Below, in pieces: positions 53,888 to 64,000 of a DNA stretch of 64,000 nucleotides (its first letter is position 1; each line of letters begins with the position of its first letter). The notes under the pieces were generated by a model, which was given only the letters and a program-made list of their open reading frames with translations, was not told the origin of the DNA and made no database searches. The stretch covers positions 20,624 to 84,623 of the forward strand of contig NZ_JFHK01000017.1 of NCBI RefSeq assembly GCF_001636545.1, in the 5' to 3' direction. The stretch is from Kosmotoga arenicorallina S304 (GTDB lineage: Bacteria; Thermotogota; Thermotogae; Petrotogales; Kosmotogaceae). The position numbers and the translations under genes are program-made.

Positions 53888-55888
53888 ATGCAATTTCGAC
53901 TCAATTTGCCCTTTGAGCCCAGCGGTGATCAACCGGAAGCCATAGAGAAACTGGTAAAAGGACTTAATAACGGTTTCAGATTCCAAACACTTCTCGGTGT
54001 CACCGGCTCAGGAAAAACTTTCACTATGGCTAGCGTAGTAGCAAAAACACAACGGCCAGCATTGGTAATATCACCTAATAAAACTCTTGTTGCCCAGCTT
54101 TATAGAGAGTTCAAAACATTTTTTCCGGAAAACAAAGTGGAACTATTTATAAGCTATTATGATTATTACCAGCCCGAGGCCTATATCCCTACAAAAGACC
54201 TATACATCGAAAAAGATGCTCAAATAAACGATCTTCTTGCCAGAATGAGGATATCTGCCTTAAAATCAGTCTTAACCCGAAAAGATGTTATAGTTGTTGC
54301 CAGTGTTTCGGCGATTTATGCAAGTGGTGACCCGAGAGATTTCCAGGAACTAAATATAAAGCTTGAAAAAGGTCAGAGGATAAATAGAAAGGAACTTTCT
54401 CTTAAGCTCTCATCATTGCAATACAATCGCTCAGAAGATACTTCTGCCGGTGGTGTTTTTCACCTGAAGGGTGAAACGATTGAGATATTTCCTCCATATG
54501 AAGATTTCGGAATTAAGTTATATCTCTTTGATGATGAAATAGAACGGATAACTTATTTTGACCCGTTGAACAGAAATACTATTGAAGAAATTGACAAAAT
54601 TGTCATCTACCCGGCAAAGGAGTTTGTAACTACTGAAGAAAAGATTTCACGGTCAATCAAGAACATTGAAAGAGAACTTCGTTTACAGATAGACCTTCTG
54701 GAAAAAAGCGGAAAATACCTGGAAGCTCAAAGATTGAAGCAAAGAACGCTATATGATATCGAAATGTTGGAAACTCTTGGATATTGCAGCGGGATTGAAA
54801 ACTATTCACGCTTTTTTGACGGTAGAAATCCTGGAGATCCTCCCTTTACCCTTCTTGATTACTTTGATAAAAATGAGTTTATAGTATTTATTGATGAATC
54901 CCATATTGCTGTACCCCAGCTCAGAGCGATGTATAGAGGAGACTTTTCAAGAAAGAAAAATCTTGTTGAGTATGGGTTTCGGCTTCCCTCAGCATTTGAT
55001 AACAGGCCTCTAAGATTTGAGGAATTTTTAGAAAAAACCGGGCAGGTTATCTTTGTTTCTGCAACCCCAGCTGATTATGAGATTTCCGTTTCTTCTCAGG
55101 TAGCAGATCAAGTAATTCGTCCCACCGGTCTTATAGATCCTGAAGTTGTTGTTAAACCAACTGAGAATCAGGTAGATGATTTCATCGAAGAAATGAGGAA
55201 AGTAAAGGAACGAAACGAAAGAGCCCTTGTAACAGTATTGACCAAGAAAGCTGCTGAAATGCTAAGCAGTTACCTCAATGAAATGGGAATAAAATCTGAA
55301 TACCTCCACTCTGAATTGGATGCGGTTGAAAGGGTGGAAGTGCTCAGAAAATTAAGAGAAGGGTTTGTCGATGTTGTGGTTGGTGTTAACCTTCTAAGGG
55401 AAGGGCTTGACCTTCCCGAAGTTTCTCTTGTTGCTATTATGGACGCTGATAGAGAAGGGTTTTTGCGTTCCGAAACAACATTGATTCAGACTATTGGTAG
55501 AGCCGCTCGAAATATAAATGGTAGAGTATTGCTCTATGCGGATAGAATAACGAATTCAATGAAACGGGCTATTGACGAAACAAACAGGAGAAGACTTAAG
55601 CAGCTTATATACAATAAAGAGCATGGCATAACACCTGAAAGCATCATCAAGCCCTTGTATAAAAATATATTCGAAGAGGCAAGTTCTCAAAATGAAAAGG
55701 AAGAAATTGCCAAAAACACATATCTTGAGGGTATAATGGCTTTAAAGGAAAATCTTGAAATCGATGACTATGTTGCCCTTCTTGAAGAAGAAATGCTTAG
55801 AGCGGCAAGTGAGCTAAGATATGAAGACGCAGCGGTTTTGCGAGACGAAATTTACAATGCCAAAAGAAAAGGTGAGACAAAAAAATGA
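53888..55888 (+). CDS. uvrB: Excinuclease ABC subunit B
   Basis: A 666-residue DNA-damage verification helicase. Walker A GVTGSGKT is at 37-44, the beta-hairpin segment [12 protein letters not shown] inserts between DNA strands, [11 protein letters not shown] forms motif II, and [17 protein letters not shown] and QTIGRAARN are late helicase motifs. The C-terminal UVR motif ([24 protein letters not shown]) contacts UvrC. It overlaps smpB as ATGA. Confidence 0.98.
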   Translation: MQFRLNLPFEPSGDQPEAIEKLVKGLNNGFRFQTLLGVTGSGKTFTMASVVAKTQRPALVISPNKTLVAQLYREFKTFFPENKVELFISYYDYYQPEAYIPTKDLYIEKDAQINDLLARMRISALKSVLTRKDVIVVASVSAIYASGDPRDFQELNIKLEKGQRINRKELSLKLSSLQYNRSEDTSAGGVFHLKGETIEIFPPYEDFGIKLYLFDDEIERITYFDPLNRNTIEEIDKIVIYPAKEFVTTEEKISRSIKNIERELRLQIDLLEKSGKYLEAQRLKQRTLYDIEMLETLGYCSGIENYSRFFDGRNPGDPPFTLLDYFDKNEFIVFIDESHIAVPQLRAMYRGDFSRKKNLVEYGFRLPSAFDNRPLRFEEFLEKTGQVIFVSATPADYEISVSSQVADQVIRPTGLIDPEVVVKPTENQVDDFIEEMRKVKERNERALVTVLTKKAAEMLSSYLNEMGIKSEYLHSELDAVERVEVLRKLREGFVDVVVGVNLLREGLDLPEVSLVAIMDADREGFLRSETTLIQTIGRAARNINGRVLLYADRITNSMKRAIDETNRRRLKQLIYNKEHGITPESIIKPLYKNIFEEASSQNEKEEIAKNTYLEGIMALKENLEIDDYVALLEEEMLRAASELRYEDAAVLRDEIYNAKRKGETKK

Positions 55889-56328
55889 AGATCGTATCCA
55901 CAAACAAAAAGGCAAGATTCCAATACCACCTGCTTGAAACCTTTGAAGCAGGCATTCAACTTCTCGGTACTGAAGTGAAATCACTTAGGCAAGGCTCTGC
56001 ATCTCTGAGTGAGGCATTTTGTAAATTTGAAAATGGTGAACTGTACTTGATCAATGCAAACATTAGTCAGTATAGCCATGGCAGCCATTGGAACCATGAT
56101 CCTTTGCGGAAAAGAAAGCTGCTGCTTCATAAAAAGGAGCTCTTAAGAATAAGCCAGAAAGTCAGGGAAAAGGGACTTACAATTATTCCAACAAAGATTT
56201 ATTTCAACAAACGCGGTATTGCCAAGGTGGAAATTGCTCTGGCTAAAGGAAAGCGACTTTACGATAAAAGGGAAGACATCGCAAAGCGTGACCTGGAAAG
56301 AAGACTGAAGCGAAAGCTTGACATATAA
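55885..56328 (+). CDS. smpB: SsrA-binding protein SmpB
   Basis: A 147-residue partner of tmRNA in ribosome rescue. The OB-fold core shows [18 protein letters not shown], the [25 protein letters not shown] basic surface is conserved and the C-terminal [20 protein letters not shown] tail is the part that enters the mRNA channel. tmRNA itself is not in this window. It ends the long run beginning with valS; no clear terminator follows it in 56329-56449, only a TATAAT box at 56413-56418 for the next gene. Confidence 0.97.
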   Translation: MKIVSTNKKARFQYHLLETFEAGIQLLGTEVKSLRQGSASLSEAFCKFENGELYLINANISQYSHGSHWNHDPLRKRKLLLHKKELLRISQKVREKGLTIIPTKIYFNKRGIAKVEIALAKGKRLYDKREDIAKRDLERRLKRKLDI

Positions 56329-56449
56329 TTGTTTTGATTTGCTAATAAAAAGCTTTATAATTAATAATAGTCCATCTTACTATGATTTGTAAAAGCAATT
56401 ATTCTTCTGTGCTATAATTCCAATGTGATATTAATAGGGAGGTGTAATT

Positions 56450-56968
56450 ATGAAGAAAACCTTAGCTGTATTGATAGTAGCACTATTATCCATTGGTGCC
56501 TTTGCTGCTATTAATCTGGGAACTAGTCTCGTGATTCATGCGACAGATGTGGGGGACGGCAAAGTTACATTACCAGGTGCTTCGTTCAAAGCCGCGATAC
56601 CCATTAATGACGATGTAGGACTTTCACTCGATGCCCAGGTAGTTCTTTTAGGACTCGACGACAAAGCTGGGCTTCTCAGTCTTGATTTTTATATCAATAT
56701 CATTTCAGACCCTGATCTTGTAAGTATAAAACTTCTTGTCCCCATGGGATTTCTTTTTGATACAGTTGATGGTTCACCAGATACTGCCTTTGGCGATATA
56801 CATGTCGCTGCAGGACTCGGTCTGGAACTCTCAGCTCCTTTAAGCGAAAAATTAGCTCTTACAGGTACTTTGAAAGCTTTTAGAGTGCAGAGCTACCCCG
56901 CTAATAACTTTGTTTCCGGTATCTTTGAGTATTTCACCGGAGGATTGGGTGTTGTCTGGAGCTTCTGA
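56450..56968 (+). CDS. Small exported barrel-like protein
   Basis: A 172-residue protein without a recognised domain. A signal peptide (MKKTLAVLIVALLSIGAFA) is followed by a chain of short amphipathic strands (SFKAAIPINDDVGLSLDAQVVLL-like pattern) and it ends in GGLGVVWSF, a terminal Phe preceded by alternating hydrophobics, as in the C-terminal signal of outer-membrane barrels. A small eight-stranded barrel is a plausible guess. AGGGAGGTG precedes the ATG. The next gene starts ten bases after its stop. Confidence 0.72.
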   Translation: MKKTLAVLIVALLSIGAFAAINLGTSLVIHATDVGDGKVTLPGASFKAAIPINDDVGLSLDAQVVLLGLDDKAGLLSLDFYINIISDPDLVSIKLLVPMGFLFDTVDGSPDTAFGDIHVAAGLGLELSAPLSEKLALTGTLKAFRVQSYPANNFVSGIFEYFTGGLGVVWSF

Positions 56969-56977
56969 GCTGATTGA

Positions 56978-57298
56978 ATGAAAATTTTTATCGCTATCGC
57001 ATTTTTGATATCTTTTGGAGCATTGTGTTTTGGATTTTCAGGGGTTGATAAGTATTTGCATTTTTCTGTGAGTTTTTCCGCCTATGGCTTTTCCAGTTAT
57101 TTTCTGGGAGACATAGGCGGTTTAATTTTTACATCATCTATTGGAATTGGAAAAGAAGTGAGGGATTTCTTTTCTCCTTTTGGCACAGCGGAAATTGGCG
57201 ATTTATTAGCTGATATGGCGGGTATAATTGCTGCGCGAATATATATTAATGAACAGTTCGCATCCAAGCCTTTAATCGTTCTATATATTCTTTTTTGA
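56978..57298 (+). CDS. YfiM/DUF2279-like small membrane or lipoprotein
   Basis: A 106-residue protein with an N-terminal hydrophobic segment and the pattern DKYLHFSVSFSAYG ... SIGIGKEVRDFF ... IGDLLADMAGIIAARI. A DKxxHF start, a GxGKE(x)xD centre and a DLxADxxG end recall YfiM/DUF2279 and VanZ-like small membrane proteins. The family function is unknown. It is probably co-expressed with the exported protein upstream. The ribosome binding site is weak (GAGCTGA). Confidence 0.6.
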   Translation: MKIFIAIAFLISFGALCFGFSGVDKYLHFSVSFSAYGFSSYFLGDIGGLIFTSSIGIGKEVRDFFSPFGTAEIGDLLADMAGIIAARIYINEQFASKPLIVLYILF

Positions 57299-57334
57299 TC
57301 GGTTTTTTGCTTACCCGGTGCTCCTTTCACGAGC

Positions 57335-57363
57335 TTGACAAATGCTTATATTGAAGATAAAAT
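57335..57363 (+). promoter_or_regulatory. rpsO promoter
   Basis: TTGACA (57335-57340), 17-base spacer, TAAAAT (57358-57363). The expected transcript start near 57370 leaves a leader of about 63 bases. Confidence 0.75.
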
Positions 57364-57380
57364 ATATTGACCCTTGCTCG

Positions 57381-57407
57381 GTACAAGGCAAAGCCTGTAC
57401 TTGGCTT
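57381..57407 (+). promoter_or_regulatory. Candidate S15-responsive leader RNA of rpsO
   Basis: GTAC-A-AGGC (57381-57389) folds onto GCCTGTAC (57393-57400) with one bulged A and an AAA loop. AAGCC (57391-57395) can pair instead with GGCTT (57403-57407), so the two stems exclude each other. The structure lies between the promoter and the AGGAGG ribosome binding site, where S15 autoregulation sites are found in other bacteria. The function is inference. Confidence 0.45.
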
Positions 57408-57432
57408 GAGGATTTTATGGAGGAGGAATAAC

Positions 57433-57693
57433 ATGGGAGTAGACAGAGAACAAATAGTTAAGGAATTTCAGATTCACGAAAAAGATACAGGTTCAGTAGA
57501 AATCCAGATAGCCATTTTGACTGCCAGGATCAAACACATAGCTGAACATCTTAAAACTCATCCCAAGGATTTCCATTCACGAAGAGGATTATTAAAGATG
57601 GTTGGCAGAAGAAGAAAGATGCTCAGATATCTAAAAAACAACAAGCCTGAGATTTATAAGGAACTCATAGCTAAACTTGGAATTCGTGGTTAA
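57433..57693 (+). CDS. rpsO: 30S ribosomal protein S15
   Basis: An 86-residue four-helix protein that binds 16S rRNA early in 30S assembly. The [19 protein letters not shown] segment, the [16 protein letters not shown] loop and the [14 protein letters not shown] helix are diagnostic. The start at 57433 follows AGGAGG; the frame upstream runs through the leader and is not coding. pnp follows after a terminator, the classic rpsO-pnp order. Confidence 0.97.
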   Translation: MGVDREQIVKEFQIHEKDTGSVEIQIAILTARIKHIAEHLKTHPKDFHSRRGLLKMVGRRRKMLRYLKNNKPEIYKELIAKLGIRG

Positions 57694-57701
57694 AAAATAG
57701 T

Positions 57702-57732
57702 AAAAGGGGGAGCTTTGGGCTCCCCCTTTTTT
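57702..57732 (+). terminator. Terminator between rpsO and pnp
   Basis: GGGGGAGC (57706-57713) pairs with GCTCCCCC (57719-57726), extended by AAAA/TTTT pairs, followed by T residues. Confidence 0.9.
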
Positions 57733-57810
57733 CATTTGTATTGATAACATGCAATATATTTGCAAGCTGGTATAATTGTTTAGGAAAACATAAGATAAAG
57801 AGGTGTTATT

Positions 57811-60000
57811 ATGAACGATTTTAAAACATGGGAAAAAGAATTGTTTGGCCGAAAACTCATAGTGGAACATGGAAAAATGGCTAAACAAGCTCATGGAGCT
57901 TGTTTTGTGAAATTTGGCGATTCCGCGATTCTTGCCACAGTTGATGGAAATGAAGAATCCAATGAAGGTGCAGATTTTCTTCCTTTGACGGTTGAATATC
58001 AGGAAAAATTCTACGCTGCAGGCAAAATTCCGGGTGGATTTATCAAAAGGGAAGGTAGGCCAAGCGAGAATGCCGTTCTGTCAGCAAGGCTTATTGACAG
58101 ACCCATAAGGCCTTTGTTCCCTGATGGTATGACAAATGAGGTTCAGGTTATAGTAACCGTGCTATCTGCGGATCCGGATACACCACCAGATACCATGGGA
58201 ATATTCGCAAGCTCGCTTGCATTAAATATCTCCCCAATTCCTTTTGAAGGTGTGGTTGCAGGTGTAAGAGTGGGTTACATCGATGGTGAATATGTTATTT
58301 TCCCCACCGTTGAACAACTTGAAAAGAGCATGCTGGATATTGTTGTTGCCGGAACAAAAGATGCCGTTACCATGGTTGAAGGGGAGGCGAAGGAAGTATC
58401 AGAAGAAATTATGCTTGGCGCTCTAAATGCTGCACATACAGCCATTAGAGAGCTTGTCAAATTTCAGGAAGAAATCCTATCTGAATTTGATATAGAAAAA
58501 TGGGAAATTCTTGTCCCGCAGCCAATTGATGGATTTGTCGAAGCCTTTTCTGAAATGTTAGATGACAAAGAGATTGCCAGAATCATGCTCTCAACACCCG
58601 GCAAAAAAGCAAAAGACAGGGCACTCAAAGAATACAGAAACGAAAAAATCGAAGCCTTTAAAGAGCAATACGCAGAAAAATGGTCTGATGAAGAAATGGA
58701 ATTAAACGAGAAGTTCTTGAAAGCTCATTTCGATGAACGCTTGAAGCATGTTATGAGACGCTCAGTTATTGAAAATGATACACGCATGGATGGAAGAAAG
58801 CATAATGAAATACGCCCTATAACCTGCGAACTGGATATTTTGCCAAGAACCCACGGCTCAGCCCTTTTTACAAGGGGAGAAACACAGAGCCTCGGAACAG
58901 TCACTCTAGGAGCTCCTATTGATGAGCAGGTTGTTGACACACTTTTTGAAGAAGGTTCAAAAACTTTTATGCTTCACTACAATTTTCCTCCCTTCAGCAC
59001 AGGCGAGGTAAAAAGGCTAAGGGGACCCGGAAGAAGGGAAATCGGTCATGGTCACCTTGCCGAAAGAGCTCTCAAATTCGTCATTCCAAAGGAAGAGGAA
59101 TTCCCTTACACAATCAGGGTAGTTTCTGAAATCCTGGAATCTAATGGCTCTTCCTCTATGGCAACAGTTTGTTCTGGCTCCCTTGCACTTATGGCAGCGG
59201 GTGTACCCATAAAGAAACACGTTGCTGGTGTGGCTATGGGAATGATTCAAGAAGAAGATAAAACAGTCGTTCTAACAGATATTCTTGGAAACGAAGACCA
59301 TATGGGCGACATGGACTTCAAAGTTACTGGAACCCGTGATGGAATCACAGCTTTCCAGATGGATGTTAAAGTTGCCGGGGTTTCAGAAGAAATAATGCTT
59401 AAAGCACTCCAGCAAGCTCGTGAGGCCAGAAGAAAAATCCTGGATCTTATGTATGAAACAATTCGCGAACCAAGAAAGGAAGTTTCTCGCCATGCTCCAG
59501 TCATAAAAGTCTTTAACATCCCATATGACAAAATCGGAGAACTCATAGGTCCCGGTGGCAGAGTTATCAAGAAATTGAGCAGCGATTATGAAGCGAAGAT
59601 TTTCATTGATGACGAAAAGGCTCAAGTAAAGATCATTGGTGATAATCCAGAAAAGATAAACAGGCTTATAAAAATAATTGATATCATGCTCAAGGAAATC
59701 GAAAAAGGACAGGTCTTTGAAGGAATTATATCCCGTGTTGAGCCTTATGGCATCTTTGTAGAGTTAGCACCTGGTAAAGTTGGATTGCTTCACTCTTCTA
59801 AACTTGGTGAAAACCTGAAGGAATTTTTAAAGACTAATGGTGTAGGATCTCCCGTAAAGGTAGAAGTTACAGCAATAGACAACATGGGAAGAATCCAATT
59901 AAAGCGGTTTGGTGTTGAAGTAAAAGAAGATGACCGCCCCAGAAAACCTTCAAGAAATCCCGGAAGATCAAACCAAAACAGAAGATATCGTAAAGACTAA
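57811..60000 (+). CDS. pnp: Polyribonucleotide nucleotidyltransferase
   Basis: A 729-residue phosphorolytic 3'-5' exoribonuclease. Two RNase PH domains (first with [25 protein letters not shown], second with [16 protein letters not shown] and [16 protein letters not shown]), a helical linker, a KH domain ([20 protein letters not shown]) and an S1 domain ([17 protein letters not shown]) appear in order, then a basic tail. An extended -10 box, TGGTATAAT, ends at 57776, giving it its own promoter after the rpsO terminator. The M16 peptidase follows 16 bases on. Confidence 0.97.
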   Translation: MNDFKTWEKELFGRKLIVEHGKMAKQAHGACFVKFGDSAILATVDGNEESNEGADFLPLTVEYQEKFYAAGKIPGGFIKREGRPSENAVLSARLIDRPIRPLFPDGMTNEVQVIVTVLSADPDTPPDTMGIFASSLALNISPIPFEGVVAGVRVGYIDGEYVIFPTVEQLEKSMLDIVVAGTKDAVTMVEGEAKEVSEEIMLGALNAAHTAIRELVKFQEEILSEFDIEKWEILVPQPIDGFVEAFSEMLDDKEIARIMLSTPGKKAKDRALKEYRNEKIEAFKEQYAEKWSDEEMELNEKFLKAHFDERLKHVMRRSVIENDTRMDGRKHNEIRPITCELDILPRTHGSALFTRGETQSLGTVTLGAPIDEQVVDTLFEEGSKTFMLHYNFPPFSTGEVKRLRGPGRREIGHGHLAERALKFVIPKEEEFPYTIRVVSEILESNGSSSMATVCSGSLALMAAGVPIKKHVAGVAMGMIQEEDKTVVLTDILGNEDHMGDMDFKVTGTRDGITAFQMDVKVAGVSEEIMLKALQQAREARRKILDLMYETIREPRKEVSRHAPVIKVFNIPYDKIGELIGPGGRVIKKLSSDYEAKIFIDDEKAQVKIIGDNPEKINRLIKIIDIMLKEIEKGQVFEGIISRVEPYGIFVELAPGKVGLLHSSKLGENLKEFLKTNGVGSPVKVEVTAIDNMGRIQLKRFGVEVKEDDRPRKPSRNPGRSNQNRRYRKD

Positions 60001-60016
60001 GGATGGATTATTAATT

Positions 60017-61300
60017 ATGCAGCGAATATTGAAAACAACGGATATTACACTGAAGAAACTAAACAATGGTGCTATGATTGTAGGCGAGAAAAAGAGAGAG
60101 ACTCGTACGGTCTCTCTCGCTTTTGCCTTTAAGGTTGGCTCTATAAACGAAAACGAAAAAAACAATGGAATCTCGCACTTTATTGAACATGCTCTTTTCA
60201 AAGGCACTAATAATCGTTCATCATACGATATTAAGGAACCCATTGAACGTGTAGGCGGAACTCTGAATGCTTATACGGGAAGGATTTCCACAGTATATTT
60301 CGCACAGGTTCCCTACACTCATGCGCAAAACACCATTGAAATTCTCTACGACATGGTGAGAAACCCCTCTTTTTCAGAACATGAAATCTCGACAGAGAAA
60401 AAGGTTATCCTTGAAGAAATAGCGGAATCATATGACGACCCGGTAGATTTGATTTACAATAAAACCCTTCTGAAAATATGGGATAAACACTATGGGAAGC
60501 CCGTTCTTGGAACAACGGAATCCGTTTCTACATTGAACCACATATCTCTGTCTAATTACTACAATGCTCATTACACATCAAACAGATTGATTTTTGCTGT
60601 CGCCGGTAATTATAACAACGATTTTCTCGAAAAAGCAGAGGCTTTGCTTCAGTCATTTCCACAGGCTCGCGAATTACCTGCTCCCATTGCAGGATCTATG
60701 AAAACAATCAAAGAGCCTATCGTTGAACGAAAAAAAGATCTCAAACAAGTGCATTTGCTCCTCTCAATCAAAGCTCCGTCTAGAAAAGATAAGGATTTTG
60801 AAGCTTTTAAGATTTTCAATGTATTGCTTGGAAGTGGTATGAGTTCAATACTATTCCATAACATCAGGGAAAAACATGGTATGGTATACAGTATTGGTTC
60901 TGAATACATTGCTTATGAAAATTTTGGAACTCTATTCATCTATGCTTCTACAACTCCGAATAATCTTCAAAAGCTAATGGACCTTTTGAAAATAGAGCTT
61001 AAAAGAATAGTGAACGCTGGAATCACCAATGAGGAATTCCGTTATGGCAAGGAAAGATTGAAAGGAAAACTCATGATGGCCACAGAAGGCACATTGCCTA
61101 TCCTCAGCCGCCAGCTTGATAGCGTAATGACATTGGGAGTTGCCGAAAGCACCGATGACCACATAGCAAGAATTGATAAACAGGATTTTGTGAACACAAA
61201 TGAAGTAATTCGCAATTATCTCACTTCACACTGGAACACATCTCTTTTAGTTCCAGAAACCTTTGAACTATCATTTGATGCGAATTTTAATATCTACTAA
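60017..61300 (+). CDS. M16 zinc peptidase (processing-peptidase-like)
   Basis: A 427-residue single-module M16B peptidase. The inverted zinc motif HFIEH is at residues 54-58, and the third ligand is in VILEEIAES near residue 134; the second half has the GSGMSSILFHNIREKHGMVYSIGSEY-type segment (seen as GSGMSSILF and HGMVYSIGSEY) that closes the chamber. The start at 60017 is preferred because the upstream frame lies inside pnp and has no homology. A pnp-M16 peptidase pairing is common in Gram-positive and Thermotogota genomes. The substrate is unknown. No terminator is visible after it. Confidence 0.92.
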   Translation: MQRILKTTDITLKKLNNGAMIVGEKKRETRTVSLAFAFKVGSINENEKNNGISHFIEHALFKGTNNRSSYDIKEPIERVGGTLNAYTGRISTVYFAQVPYTHAQNTIEILYDMVRNPSFSEHEISTEKKVILEEIAESYDDPVDLIYNKTLLKIWDKHYGKPVLGTTESVSTLNHISLSNYYNAHYTSNRLIFAVAGNYNNDFLEKAEALLQSFPQARELPAPIAGSMKTIKEPIVERKKDLKQVHLLLSIKAPSRKDKDFEAFKIFNVLLGSGMSSILFHNIREKHGMVYSIGSEYIAYENFGTLFIYASTTPNNLQKLMDLLKIELKRIVNAGITNEEFRYGKERLKGKLMMATEGTLPILSRQLDSVMTLGVAESTDDHIARIDKQDFVNTNEVIRNYLTSHWNTSLLVPETFELSFDANFNIY

Positions 61301-61355
61301 TTCCTTTCGCACATGAATTCACAGATTGCCAAGGGAGTAGAAAGGAATTCGTAAC

Positions 61356-61384
61356 TTGACAGAGGTGTGGAGTGATGGTAATAT
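61356..61384 (+). promoter_or_regulatory. rRNA operon promoter
   Basis: TTGACA (61356-61361) and TAATAT (61379-61384) with a 17-base spacer, about 100 bases upstream of 16S, are near-consensus. The remaining gap 61301-61355 holds nothing recognised. Confidence 0.8.
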
Positions 61385-61427
61385 AGGAACTGCCGGCGCG
61401 AAAAGTGGCTGGCGTAGGGAAGAAGAG

Positions 61428-61453
61428 GGTCATTGAAAAATGGATAGCGGTCC
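61428..61453 (+). other. 16S precursor: direct repeat and 5' processing arm
   Basis: Bases 61428-61447 recur at 63246-63265 before 23S with 18 of 20 identical. Bases 61436-61453 are an exact 18-base inverted match to 63035-63052 after 16S, forming the long stem typically cut by RNase III. Confidence 0.75.
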
Positions 61454-61484
61454 CAGTCAATGAGTAAGAAAAATAAGAGCCATG

Positions 61485-63021
<1,537 letters not shown>

Positions 63022-63034
63022 TAAGGAGTACGAC

Positions 63035-63052
63035 GGACCGCTATCCATTTTT
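63035..63052 (+). other. 16S precursor: 3' processing arm
   Basis: An exact inverted match to 61436-61453, completing the 16S processing stem. Confidence 0.75.
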
Positions 63053-63069
63053 GAGCGATACCTCATGGA

Positions 63070-63146
<77 letters not shown>

Positions 63147-63150
63147 GTGT

Positions 63151-63226
63151 GGGGACATAGCTCAGCTGGGAGAGCGTCTGCTTTGCAAGCAGAAGGTCAG
63201 GGGTTCGAATCCCCTTGTCTCCACCA
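63151..63226 (+). tRNA. tRNA-Ala (TGC)
   Basis: Spacer tRNA with acceptor GGGGACA/TGTCTCC containing the G3-U70 pair, anticodon loop TTTGCAA (anticodon TGC), GGTTCGAATCC T arm and encoded CCA, four bases after tRNA-Ile. Confidence 0.98.
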
Positions 63227-63271
63227 ATGAGTTATAGAGTTCTCAGGTCATTGAAAAGTGCATAGGAGAAG

Positions 63272-64000
63272 GTAAAGGTGCAAAGGGCACACGGGGGATG
63301 CCTAGGCAGCAGGAGGCGAAGAAGGGCGTGGCAAGCTGCGAAAAGCCGCGGGTAGGTGCAAGCGACCGTTGAACCGCGGATACCCGAATGGGAGAACCCG
63401 GCTGGTAGAGATACCAGTCATCGCCGAAGGCGAGGCGAACCCGGTGAAGTGAAACATCTCAGTAACCGGAGGAAGAGAAATCAAAAGAGATTCCCTGAGT
63501 AGTGGCGAGCGAAAGGGGAAGAGCCTAAACCGTGCCAGTGTAATAGCCTGTGGGCGTTGCTGGCGTGGGGTAGAGGGACACTGCTGGGCGTAGCCACAGA
63601 TACGCCGGGGTACCGTAGCGTCTAGCTGAAAGGTCTGGGAAGGCCTACCGGAGAGGGTGAAAGTCCCGTAGGCGAAAGGCGTGAAGGGCTCTGGGCGGTG
63701 ATCCCGAGTAGCGCGGGGCACGAGGAATCCCGCGTGAATCAGGGGGGACCACCCTCCAAGGCTAAAGACTCCCTGCTGACCGATAGAGGAACAGTACCGT
63801 GAGGGAAAGGTGAAAAGCACCCCGGGAGGGGAGTGAAAGAGTACCTGAAACCGTGTGCCTACAAGAAGTGGGAGCCCGAAAGGGTGACCGCGTGCCTTTT
63901 GATTAATGAGCCTGCGAGTTATCGTAGCTGGCGAGGTTAAGCCGGGAGAGGCGAAGCCGAAGGGAAACCGAGTCTGAATAGGGCGAGAGTCAGTTGCGAT
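63272..64000 (+). rRNA. 23S ribosomal RNA, 5' part
   Basis: The 5' end is taken near the GGTGCAAAGGGCACACGGGG stretch; conserved domain I segments follow, including GGGGATGCCTAGGCAG and GAGTAGTGGCGAGCGAAAGG. The gene continues past the window edge. Confidence 0.96.

Noticed and set aside
59930..60016. Earlier start for the M16 peptidase inside pnp
   Set aside because: The extra 29 residues are out-of-frame pnp sequence without family similarity; the ATG at 60017 fits better.

Overview
The window looks like a chromosomal segment of a Thermotogota bacterium, most likely of the Kosmotoga/Mesotoga group. This rests on the Thermotoga-like 16S rRNA (61485-63021), the GC-rich rRNA set against AT-richer genes, an NfnAB flavoenzyme pair, a TM287/288-type ABC exporter pair, SpoVS without sporulation genes, and exported barrel-like proteins suited to a toga outer membrane. 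The genus is a judgement from recognition; no database search was run. About 42 protein genes, 11 tRNAs, one 16S gene and the start of a 23S gene fill the window with short gaps. I see no CRISPR array, prophage, transposase or defence island.

Layout. 1-2032: the 3' part of tgt, an exported protein and a tRNA Lys-Leu-Gly operon on the minus strand. 2089-7207: a heterodimeric ABC exporter and a patatin-like lipase. 7258-9473: rbfA-truB-ribF. 9438-13087: an alpha/beta hydrolase, two tRNAs, deoB and an M48 membrane protease. 13305-16271: a Glu-Val-Phe tRNA operon, a NiaP-like transporter behind a strong palindrome, an intergenic inverted repeat and a second MFS carrier. 16348-25368: a DUF2207 protein, a LysM-tailed 5'-nucleotidase, an M32 carboxypeptidase, a GNAT-like protein and nfnAB. 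25597-33730: a co-directional run of lipoprotein, methyltransferase, tmk, clpC, radA and disA, joining proteolysis, recombination and c-di-AMP synthesis. 33737-37350: a degenerate amidohydrolase, a WecG/TagA glycosyltransferase, tRNA-Leu and glutamine synthetase. 37635-44174: ppdK, an orphan Na+-decarboxylase beta subunit, two of the four usual 2-oxoacid:ferredoxin oxidoreductase subunits, spoVS and a DUF1385 protein. 44176-56328: an HD phosphohydrolase on the minus strand, then valS-folC-ruvA-glmU-prs-rplY-pth-uvrB-smpB. 56450-61300: two small envelope proteins, rpsO, pnp and an M16 peptidase. 61356-64000: the rRNA operon with tRNA-Ile and tRNA-Ala in the spacer.

Most of the window is ordinary housekeeping, and I did not find a clearly new multi-gene system. 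The points most worth a second look are regulatory and evolutionary: long palindromes on the NiaP-like and ppdK promoters, a possible S15 leader RNA, a terminator-like hairpin in the nfnAB leader, an amidohydrolase that has lost metal ligands, a truncated ferredoxin-oxidoreductase cluster, a family of intergenic GAG/CTC-rich inverted repeats, and two genes whose best start may be a non-standard codon.
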